64,000 nucleotides of DNA. Source: Trissonchulus latispiculum (taxonomy: Eukaryota > Nematoda > Enoplea > Enoplida > Ironidae). Of the stretch, positions 55,401-64,000 are shown piece by piece; the stretch's first letter is position 1; each line of letters starts with the position of its first letter. Made by a program: the position numbers and the translations under genes. The notes beneath the pieces are model-generated. The model saw nothing but the letters and a program-made list of their open reading frames with translations, did not search any database and was not told the origin of the DNA. The stretch covers positions 93,208 through 157,207 of the forward strand of contig JASAND010028082.1 in assembly GCA_030248195.1 (NCBI GenBank). The letters are read 5' to 3'.

Positions 55401-56173
55401 CGTTATTGTAGAGTAGACACGAGCTGACTGACCAACTCCCATCTTGTGTTGTGGTGCTATATCTAAATTTTGCAGCTATAAAAACTTCCATACGTTTCTT
55501 AAATTTGACCTTGGATTGGATCAACTGTGGCTAGGTGTCTTAGGGTAATACGGTAATTTGGATAATGAGTTTGATCTTCACCTAAGTCTTAAAAAAGGTT
55601 TTTCAGAACCCATGTGCCTATGGCAAATTTCTTACTAAATATATATCAATGCAAATACTTCTATTCTAAAGAAACTTCCTTTATTGTAATGGAATGTGTT
55701 CACATTTGATGCAATTTGTTATTCCAAATACAATTTATTTTACGGAAGTTGCTAGTTTGTCAGTCTCTAATCAATGTTATTGGTTGCTTTCAGGGTATCG
55801 GCGTTGCATCTGCGTTGATTGCTGTGGTTACAACCGCCCTTGATTTGACCAAAGCTGAAAAACATGTCAATGCATTTATGGCTGAATCAAAAATGATAAC
55901 CAAAGTTTGATTTGATTTAAATTTTATTTCATAATTACTTTATAAATGACTGAATTATTCAATATTTTTTGTGTTTTTAATTGTACTGATTACATAAACA
56001 TTAAACATTCTTTTGAACATGAACTGACTGTTATGTTGATCTGATTTTTAGCGAAATGAAATAGCCGCGCGCGTTCTACAACAAACCTGGCTCATCTACA
56101 AGCACAGAAATGTAACTATGGATGACATGCGGACACGGTATCACCAAAGAAAATTCTTGGAAGCAATCACTAG
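52467..56173 (+). CDS. SK-type calcium-activated potassium channel, seven exons, 3' incomplete
   Basis: Exons with GT/AG borders and matching phases: 52467-53210, 53348-53443, 53697-53970, 54472-54628, 55108-55261, 55794-55904, 56052-56173 (about 552 codons). Exon 1 encodes a long Ser/Pro-rich cytoplasmic N-terminus, then [20 protein letters not shown] and S1. Exon 2 is S2; exon 3 has [12 protein letters not shown] and the S4 region [16 protein letters not shown]; exon 4 is S5. Exon 5 holds the selectivity filter SIGYGD. Exon 6 has S6 and LTKAEKHV; exon 7 ([14 protein letters not shown]) is the calmodulin-binding domain. SK channels open on Ca2+-calmodulin and hyperpolarise excitable cells. 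The ATG at 52467 is the first convincing start, though a possible splice acceptor lies at 52433-52439. The C-terminal coiled-coil exon is missing: 90 bases after exon 7 a Polinton begins. Confidence 0.9.
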
Positions 56174-56209
56174 GTAAATTATTCTCGTGAGGATCTGGTT
56201 ACATTTCAC

Positions 56210-56263
56210 CAAGAGTACATAATATAAGAGTGTGCCACTAGGCACACTCTCTGTTATCAGAGC
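56210..56263. mobile_element. Foldback element remnant (one end)
   Basis: CAAGAGTACATAATATAAGAG and the nested hairpin AGAGTGTGCC-acta-GGCACACTCT are the left end of the foldback family at 1022 and 23135. The right half is absent; the Polinton terminus begins at 56264, so the Polinton probably inserted in, or recombined with, this element. Confidence 0.7.
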
Positions 56264-56630
56264 AGTAGTAAGGAAAATACCGATTCAGCCTGCGCCCACA
56301 CTGTGGGCAGCGTGGGCAAACAGTACCTTACTACAGTAGACAGTAGATATATAACGCTATAGCTGATAACCTATTTTAAAGTTCATGAACCACACAAAGA
56401 TGTCTCGATACCGTACAATTACTTCTACAATTATGTCTGTTCCACACCGTTCTGCTTAATAGTAATGATGTCAGTATGCACATCTTCCTTGGATTTTCCA
56501 AAATCACCTACTAATCCTACTTAAACTAAATATACACTCCTAACTCCTAGATAGCAACAATCAATAACCACTTGAGTCAATTTATTTATTTATTGCAGTT
56601 ACTACAATCACAACAATCTGATACATATTA
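56264..56630 (+). mobile_element. Polinton family 2 terminus
   Basis: Begins AGTAGTAAGGAAAATACC, with a hairpin-prone GCCCACACTGTGGGC inside, and matches 20504-20867 in inverted orientation. Polinton ends typically start with AG. It lies in an intron of the SK gene. Confidence 0.75.
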
Positions 56631-59600
56631 CAGAGTTGCATAATGTCCATAAGCATAAGATTCAATGCCATCGTCCAGGATGTAACGTTTATCATCAAAA
56701 GCTGATAAGCTTATTTTGTTGGTTTTTATAGAGTAGATTTGATGCTTATCGCTTCTAATCATATCCATTACATCTCGTCGATAGGCCCCTTTAGACAAAC
56801 ATTGCACAAAATAATCATGACATAAGGTATTCTTTACTACACACTTTGTTACACCTTTGGCGCGTTTTTTGTCCACACCATTACATACAAAACTATACAT
56901 TTTAGCACGAAGCCCACAAAATTCACTAATAGGACTACCTGAAGTCTCATCCTTCATTTTACCAATCTGTTTTTTGTTTTTCAAAGAATACAATGGATGA
57001 TCCTTCGGATAGTCGCTGAAGTCAAACAAATCAATATCTACAGACATATCTTTATATACATCATTACATTCAACTAAATAACAGAGACTGTCGGTATCAG
57101 TAACAAGCAATTTCACAGCACATCCATACTTATCAATAACATGGTTATAGTGAAAATCGTACATGAGCAATTTTGACAGATCAAGCACAGTAAAGCCCAC
57201 ATATATGGGCTTATTGAGCTCATACAAACAGCAGCCAAATCCTCATTAAAAGCAGTTGCCCGCTCAAAACGAGGTTTGGATACCAGTTTACGAAACCGAG
57301 CTTGTTCATGTACTAGTTCAAAATTGACATAACGACGAACATTTTCCATAGTTTTCCCGAAAACAGAGTTATTTAATAATTTAAACAAATTCTTCTCAAA
57401 ATCAGTAGTAGCCGCTTTCCGCATCTCAGTATTGAAATTGATATACTTATGCATCCAGGCTGACTGATTAAATGCCAGGACGCGATGCACATGCTGTAAT
57501 TTTAGGCCTAATGATAAATATAATTTTGGATTACGAAAGTGAATTATATACCGTTTCTTACTTGAAAGATTAGGCACCAGCATATGCACATTACCAATTT
57601 TAATACCAAGATGCGACTGCAATGCCTTACAGTACGGTGATAGCATATCATCGGAAATACACAATTTCTCAGGTGCCAGAGGATAGGCATTATGAAGATT
57701 ATGAAGTTCCTTTGGGTACCCCAAATCAACTTCCAAAACGTATCCCTCCTTTCCCTCTGTATCCACAGTATGCCAACCAATTTTTTCAATTTTCAGCTTG
57801 GGAAAGCCAGTGAAAATTTGAACACGGCAATTTTTGACTCATAGCCCATCCATACAAGTTATTAGCATCAAGATATAAAATATATGACAATGGTAACGAG
57901 CTATCATAATTTTCTAAATAGGGATTATTTGCTTTGGCATAACGGTGAGAAATCATCGCTACGCCTCCACGAATACCCTGCTCAAAAAACATGTACTGGT
58001 TGACATCTTTGAGAAGTTCCAGCTTTACTCCAGTCAGCTTAAGACAAGCATCCCATCCAAAACTTGGTAATGTAATGTAATGGATAGGATCCAAGCCATA
58101 ATGCTGAAGGCAAAAAGCCCTAAAATTCTCAAAAACATCTCCCAGTAACAAAAATCGCATAGCAAGTACAGGTTCACCAAGAGTTATTAAAGTGCCTCCA
58201 AATCTCCGTTGCATGATCATAATCTTCGTCAGAGATTTCCTGGTTCATCAGCCGGTTATAAAAGGCTGATTTAGGTGGAAGTTTATCTTCATCAAAGCGA
58301 TGCCAGGAATCCATATAATCATAAGCATATATGCCTTCGCGAAAGAGCAGTTCACGTTGTGATTCATCAGGGAAAACAGCTGACGTCAGAAATAGCTGTT
58401 CAGACTGCAGATTCTTTACAAGTGCATCTAACGAGGAAGTTAGAAATTGATAACTATCAATAAACTTGATCTTCCATGGACTATACTCTTCGGCGTACCC
58501 ATCAGCAAGTTTAGCTTCTTTGCATTCCTCATCACTTTCTTTATCTAATCGAGTTGCTTTCTTCACAGAAAAAGACAGGTAGTCTTCCATACCTTTGGCA
58601 ACAGCATTCAGATTAAGATTTCGTGATTTACAAATGGTGCAAATCTGTTGCATTATGATGTGACTGTCGTATCTTCGAAGATTGTGAAAAACCACGGTTA
58701 CATCTCTGTTTAAGCGATATAGTTGATTACATTTGTTGTGTGCTGGACCCCTGTATTTTCCACATAAGTGACAATGATCTCTTACTCTGTCCGCTTGAAG
58801 CTGTTTATTACAGATGTGACAGTTCACTACATCCTTGAATGAGCGTTCTTCGTTTTCGCTAAGCCTGAGAGGAATTGGCTTATCAAGGTCAGAAGTGTGG
58901 CTCCTAGCAATCTTAATCAACTCGTCTAGGAATTTTTGCACACAATCGTTTCCACGATAAACAATAGGTCTTCCAAAAGTTCTAGTATCAGCTCCACAAC
59001 ACTGCATCACCTCAATGAGTCCAAAACCACAAGGCGTGTGTAGCTGGTATGCCGTGCTAGAAGACTTTGTACAGTCAGGTTGACAAGTATCCATCTTCTC
59101 GGTAAGGCATTCAAAATCTGCATAAACGACAAGGGGCGCTCTTAGTGCTTTCTAATAATTTTTAAACTTGAGCACATTATCCTCAAGCATAATCACTTTG
59201 GCTGGACTGTTCTTTAAACATCGGTAAAGGTGATCTTTAAGCTTCTGTTCACTGTATTGTGGCAGGAGACATCGTCGACAGAAGTACTTCTTGTGCCCAT
59301 CCTTCCGTTGATCAGCAAGCAATCGATCCAAATGCTTAATCCAGCAATAGTGCCCTTTGTACAGCAGAAGATCAATATGCTTCATATTACTACACTTTGA
59401 GATGTGAAGCGGGAAAATTGTTTGCTTCTCCAGACCATAAACATTGATTGAAATATTATTCAGTTGTTCAAATACAGGAATGTCTTTAAGCTTGATGGGT
59501 ATATCCAGTCCACTGAAGTTCAGCTCATGCTCGTAGGATGTGTACTTTGTTACGCGGTTGGCATTATTTTTTGTTTAACTGGGTACAGGGCTGACAATAC

Positions 59601-60431
59601 CGACCATAAAAAACACTTTTTGTCAGCATTCTTAACATTAATAATAGCTCTCTTAGTTTCAATCCAACCAGGAAGCTTTCGATATGAAGAGCCACGAAGT
59701 GGCTTGTGAGCAGCCACATGCATATCTAAATGCACCACTTCATCCACGGCCCAGTCTGATCCCAGCTGAATAAAGGCATCCAAGTTTTTATGAATTTCTT
59801 GCTCTGCCACTGCCAGCTCTTGCAGAAGTTGAGATGCCAACTGAACGTCTTTTGCTTTACAGCAAAAGTGCGTATCAATCTTTTCTTCCGGTTTGGTGGT
59901 TCTATACAGCCGAACTCTTAAGCAAAGCCAGAATTTAACGCCAACAAGCTCCATGCAATCATCTTCTAGCAGCTGCATAATCTTACTGCGGCATTCATTG
60001 AAAAAGATGTGCGGATCACCTACGAAATGTTTGGGCTTTATTTGATACCCACGCAACCAACCGTTGAATAACTGCCCGATTGGTACCACATTATAATCAT
60101 CCATCAGCACCGTTTCACTCGTCACGTTTGTCTGTGTGTTGCATTCATTTGAATCGTCATTAGTATGATTTTCTTCGTTATTATCTTCAACAGGATTGTC
60201 TTCGTCCTGTTCAATGGTCAGAAACAACTTCTTGACGGCAGGTTCAGAGCCATCTAGCGATCTTATCCTCTCATGCGTTTTTGCGTGTCGTTTTAGTGCA
60301 TCCAATCGTGACAACAAGTGCCCACACTGTCCACATTCGAAGCGATCACCCTTATGTACAGTATCAGTATGTCGTTGGAGGTTGCGATGTGATTTGAACT
60401 CCATATCACAAATGTCACAAGAAAGCTCCAT
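56628..60431 (-). pseudogene. Polinton family 2 DNA polymerase B, full-length decayed copy
   Basis: ATG at 60431-60429 (a splice-like acceptor 'ttacag' precedes it). In order: two C2H2 fingers (CDICDMEF, CGQCGHLL), an acidic linker, a conserved N-terminal domain, KKCFLWSVLSALYPV, a Cys-rich segment (FCRRCLLPQ), ExoI-containing YADFEC region, endonuclease-VII-like zinc fingers (CHICNKQL, CHLCGKYRGPAHNKC), ExoII HNLRRYDSH, ExoIII region, Pol A (YLDANNLYGW), Pol B (NNSVFGKTMEN), Pol C (DTDS), and the C-terminus (SFDDKRY-like, AYGHYATL) with TAA 56630-56628. Breaks occur near 57200, 57780, 58190, 59150 and 59560. The N-terminal fingers plus nuclease domain are unlike textbook family-B enzymes but usual in this Polinton group. 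It runs toward the terminus at 56264. Confidence 0.9.
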
Positions 60432-60862
60432 TTTCTGTAAGCATACAAAAACAATAACTGATAACATGCATTATATATAGTACTATATTTAAATATTTTA
60501 AAAGTAAAACAATACCTTATTACAATTATGACATCACTATTTCCTTAGACGAAATCACAAATAACGAAAAATGCATAGAATTTGTCATCTGAGATCCAGA
60601 ACATATCTGCTTACCGAATTTACAACGCAACTTCTACTATAAAAGTAAACTATTCGTTTAGCTATTACAGCCCAAACGAACGAAGCTTTCAAACGGAAAT
60701 CGATACCAATTAATTTTAAAACATAATACGTATTTTAAAATTGATTGTGATGTCTTAGATACTAAGCATTAGCGGATTGCTATGCCATAGATGACAAACA
60801 AAAGATCACTTACCACACTATAGCATGAATGAACAAGTGGCAACATTCTCAAAAATCGGTCC

Positions 60863-60870
60863 CTTATATA
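60863..60870 (-). promoter_or_regulatory. TATA box (TATATAAG) of minus-strand polymerase
   Basis: Mirror image of the box at 61665; a CCAAT word is at the same relative upstream position in both arms. Confidence 0.55.
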
Positions 60871-60928
60871 CTATTTGCAATGCGCGAGAGGATATTTCAT
60901 TGGTTGAAACGAACGATTGCTGCAATTT

Positions 60929-61612
60929 GATTGGGTAAATAGGTCACGTGACCAACGATTTCGAAACTCGTAATCTTTAAAAGCCAATTAAAATAGCTAA
61001 GTCAACAATTAACGTCATTGTTAGTAGAAACTAAATTAACAGTCCGATGCCAGACTCAGCATCACAAGGCAAGTCTTAACTGCGACTGTTTAACTTACGC
61101 TTGTTACAGCGATATCTTTGAAATATCTTCCAAAATCAAGACGGCAAGTACAATAGAATCAAATAGCAGAAGTGGCTGGAGAAGTCTGAAGTTTCCTTAA
61201 ATACTTGGTTCGTTCCCACAAATCTAGTACAGTTTGAATCAGGTTCACCTACTTTTATTCTTGTATTTTTTCATTTCCTACGAAATTAACTGGTTTCTGG
61301 CTGCGCCACCAAATCTAAATGGTTTTCAACGGCTCCTCACAAGTTTGTCGAAGCGCCACCAAAAATGTGCAAGAAATTAATATATGTTATCTCTATAATT
61401 ACATATCCGTTTTTGATGATTTTTTGAAACAAAGGGTATTTCTGGGTGAAAATCACAATGGTTATGTCAGATTTTACCAAAAGTGTAGAAAAATAAAGAT
61501 ACAAGCCATGGTAAAGGCAATTGCATTTTAATCCCCTACGGGCATATTTGAAACTTATGAATAGTTTGAATGAAAACTGTTTAAAACTTGTTTTGCTTTG
61601 GAATCGAAGAAA
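60929..61612. other. Spacer between the two palindrome arms
   Basis: Unique sequence between inverted copies. It holds GGTCACGTGACC (60942-60953), a perfect 12-base palindrome with an E-box core, within reach of both divergent promoters. No ORF of substance. Confidence 0.6.
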
Positions 61613-61664
61613 CAGCAATCGTTCGTTTCAACCAATGAAATATCCTCTCGCGCATTGCAAATAG

Positions 61665-61672
61665 TATATAAG
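61665..61672 (+). promoter_or_regulatory. TATA box (TATATAAG) of plus-strand polymerase
   Basis: Lies 444 bases before ATG 62109, with CCAAT at 61632-61636. 'tatgcttacag' just before the ATG suggests a 5' UTR intron that would shorten the leader. Confidence 0.55.
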
Positions 61673-62108
61673 GGACCGATTTTTGAGAATGTTGCCACTT
61701 GTTCATTCATGCTATAGTGTGGTAAGTGATCTTTTGTTTGTCATCTATGGCATAGCAATCCGCTAATGCTTAGTATCTAATTTAAGACATCACAATCAAT
61801 TTTAAAATACGTATTATGTTTTAAAATTAATTGGTATCGATTTCCGTTTGAAAGCTTCGTTCGTTTGGGCTGTAATAGCTAAACGAATAGTTTACTTTTA
61901 TAGTAGAAGTTGCGTTGTAAATTCGGTAAGCAGATATGTTCTGGATCTCAGATGACAAATTCTATGCATTTTTCGTTATTTGTGATTTCGTCTAAGGAAA
62001 TAGTGATGTCATAATTGTAATAAGGTATTGTTTTACTTTTAAAATATTTAAATATAGTACTATATATAATGCATGTTATCAGTTATTGTTTTTGTATGCT
62101 TACAGAAA

Positions 62109-64000
62109 ATGGAGCTTTCTTGTGATATTTGTGATATGGTGTTCAAATCACATCGCAACCTCCAACGACATACTGATACTGTACATAAGGGTGATCGCTT
62201 CGAATGTGGACAGTGTTGGCACTTGTTGTCACGATTGGATGCACTAAAACGACACGCAAAAACGCATGAGAGGATAAGATCGCTAGATGGCTCTGAACCT
62301 GCCGTCAAGAAGTTGTTTCTGACCATTGAACAGGACGAAGACAATCCTGTTGAAGATAATAACGAAGAAAATCATACTAATGACGATTCAAATGAATGCA
62401 ACACACAGACAAACGTGACGAGTGAAACGGTGCTGATGGATGATTATAATGTGGTACCAATCGGGCAGTCATTCAACGGTTGGTTGCGTGGGTATCAAAT
62501 AAAGCCCAAACATTTCGTAGGTGATCCGCACATCTTTTTCAATGAATGCCGCAGTAAGATTATGCAGCTGCTAGAAGATGATTGCATGGAGCTTGTTGGC
62601 GTTAAATTCTGGCTTTGCTTAAGAGTTCGGCTGTATAGAACCACCAAACCGGAAGAAAAGATTGATACGCACTTTTGCTGTAAAGCAAAAGACGTTCAGT
62701 TAGCATCTCAACTTCTGCAAGAGCTGGCAGTGGCAGAGCAAGAAATTCATAAAAACTTGGATGCCTTTATTCAGCTGGGATCAGACTGGGCCGTGGATGA
62801 AGTGGTGCATTTAGATATGCATGTGGCTGCTCACAAGCCACTTCGTGGCTCTTCATATCGAAAGCTTCCTGGTTGGATTGAAGCTAAGAGAGCTATTATT
62901 AATGTTAAGAATGCTGACAAAAAGTGTTTTTTATGGTCGGTATTGTCAGCCCTGTACCCAATTAAACGAAAAAATAATGCCAACCGCGTAACAAAGTACA
63001 CATCCTACGAGCATGAGCTGAACTTCAGTGGACTGGATATACCCATCAAGCTTAAAGACATTCCTGTATTTGAACAACTGAATAATATTTCAATCAATGT
63101 TTATGGTCTGGAGAAGCAAACAATTTTCCCGCTTCACATCTCAAAGTGTAGTAATATGAAGCATATTGATCTTCTGCTGTACAAAGGGCACTATTGCTGG
63201 ATTAAGCATTTGGATCGATTGCTTGCTGATCAACGGAAGGATGGGCACAAGAAGTACTTCTGTCGACGATGTCTCCTGCCACAATACAGTGAACAGAAGC
63301 TTAAAGATCACCTTTACCGATGTTTAAAGAACAGTCCAGCCAAAGTGATTATGCCTGAGGATAATGTGCTCAAGTTTAAAAATTATCAGAAAGCACTAAG
63401 TGCGCCCCTTGTCGTTTATGCAGATTTTGAATGCCTTACCGAGAAGATGGATACTTGTCAACCTGACTGTACAAAGTCTTCTGAAAGTACGCAAGTACCA
63501 GCTACACACGCCTTGTGGTTTTGGACCATTGAGGTGATGCAGTGTTGTGGAGCTGATACTAGAACTTTTGGAAGACCTATTGTTTATCGTGGAAACGATT
63601 GTGTGCAAAAAAATTCCTAGACGAGTTGATTAAAGATTGTATGGAGCCACACTTCTGACCTTGATAAGGGGTTTACCTCTCAGGCTTAGCGAAAACGAAG
63701 AACGCTCATTCAAGGATGTAGTGGAACTGTCACATCTGTAATAAACAGCTTCAAGCGGACAGAGTAAGAGATCATTGTCACTTATGTGGAAAATACAGGG
63801 GTCCAGTCACACAACAAATGTAATCAACTATATCGCTAAACAGAGATGTAACCGTGGTTTTTCATAACCTTCGAAGTTGCTACAGGTCACATCATAATGC
63901 AACAGATTGCACCATTTGTAAATCACGAAATCTTAATCTGAATTCTGTTGCCAAAGGTATGGAAGACTACCTGTCTTTTTCTGTGAAGAAAGCAACTCGA
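62109..64000 (+). pseudogene. Polinton family 2 DNA polymerase B, inverted second copy (runs off window)
   Basis: The frame from 62109 is intact for 503 codons through the C2H2 fingers, acidic linker, N-terminal domain, KKCFLWSVLSALYPI, FCRRCLLPQ and YADFEC. From about 63480 small indels break it; the endonuclease-VII region (63740-63840) and FHNLRS-like ExoII follow in changing frames to the window end. It is nearly identical to 60431-58540 in inverse, e.g. a single substitution in the first finger and a 5-base indel at 61782, so the duplication is recent. The second finger has CGQCWHLL versus CGQCGHLL in the other arm. Confidence 0.9.

Overview
This is a window from an AT-rich invertebrate animal genome. 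It holds a spliced SK-type calcium-activated potassium channel gene (52.5-56.2 kb, seven exons with GT/AG borders) and a four-pass innexin (12.9-13.7 kb). Innexins restrict the source to invertebrate metazoans, but I cannot name the phylum. Most of the rest is transposable elements of many classes, heavily nested. Layout: 0-12 kb is a decayed Polinton/Maverick (adintovirus-like) element, called Polinton 1. It has plus-strand virion genes (unknown ORFs, a small basic-hydrophobic protein, an integrase tail, penton, a virion-associated protein, hexon-type major capsid, an adenain-type protease), then an intact 224-codon reading frame that is a divergent TATA-box-binding protein, then a minus-strand family-B DNA polymerase pseudogene. 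Two back-to-back TTAA-flanked transposons split the penton gene, and a foldback element sits in an upstream gene. At 12.8-15.4 kb are two single-exon genes, an innexin and a damaged RING-H2 protein. At 17.9-20.9 kb a Ty3/gypsy RT scrap is fused to the 3' half of a second Polinton family's polymerase, including its terminal sequence. At 21-24 kb are a TTAA element, an orphan coiled-coil exon, a second foldback element with a perfect 7-bp target duplication, and a scrap of a Polinton 1-like protease tail and promoter. At 24.5-28.7 kb are tandem Penelope-like element pieces (RT plus GIY-YIG endonuclease). At 29-39 kb are a (TG)n tract, GC minisatellite, a pseudogene of an uncharacterised zinc-finger/DDE-like family, G-run repeats, two Mutator-type MITEs with 10-bp duplications, and a hairpin-bounded satellite array. 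At 39.2-41.2 kb are a LINE fragment and a tRNA-like gene. At 42.1-49.5 kb a TTAA-flanked element contains many stem-loops, including a family with a constant TAACAA loop and changing stems, and a perfect six-unit heat-shock element. At 52.5-56.2 kb is the SK channel. From 56.26 kb to the window end is a Polinton family 2 head-to-head palindrome carrying two divergent copies of the polymerase gene. The most interesting system is the Polinton-borne TBP: it keeps the four DNA-kinking phenylalanines, the paired Asn/Val minor-groove residues and the EPEL TFIIB-contact motif, but has lost residues matching the TFIIA contacts. TATA boxes precede it and the polymerase genes, so the element may carry its own promoter-recognition factor. 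No virus-like gene set here is complete; most capsid, protease and polymerase genes contain frameshifts or stops.
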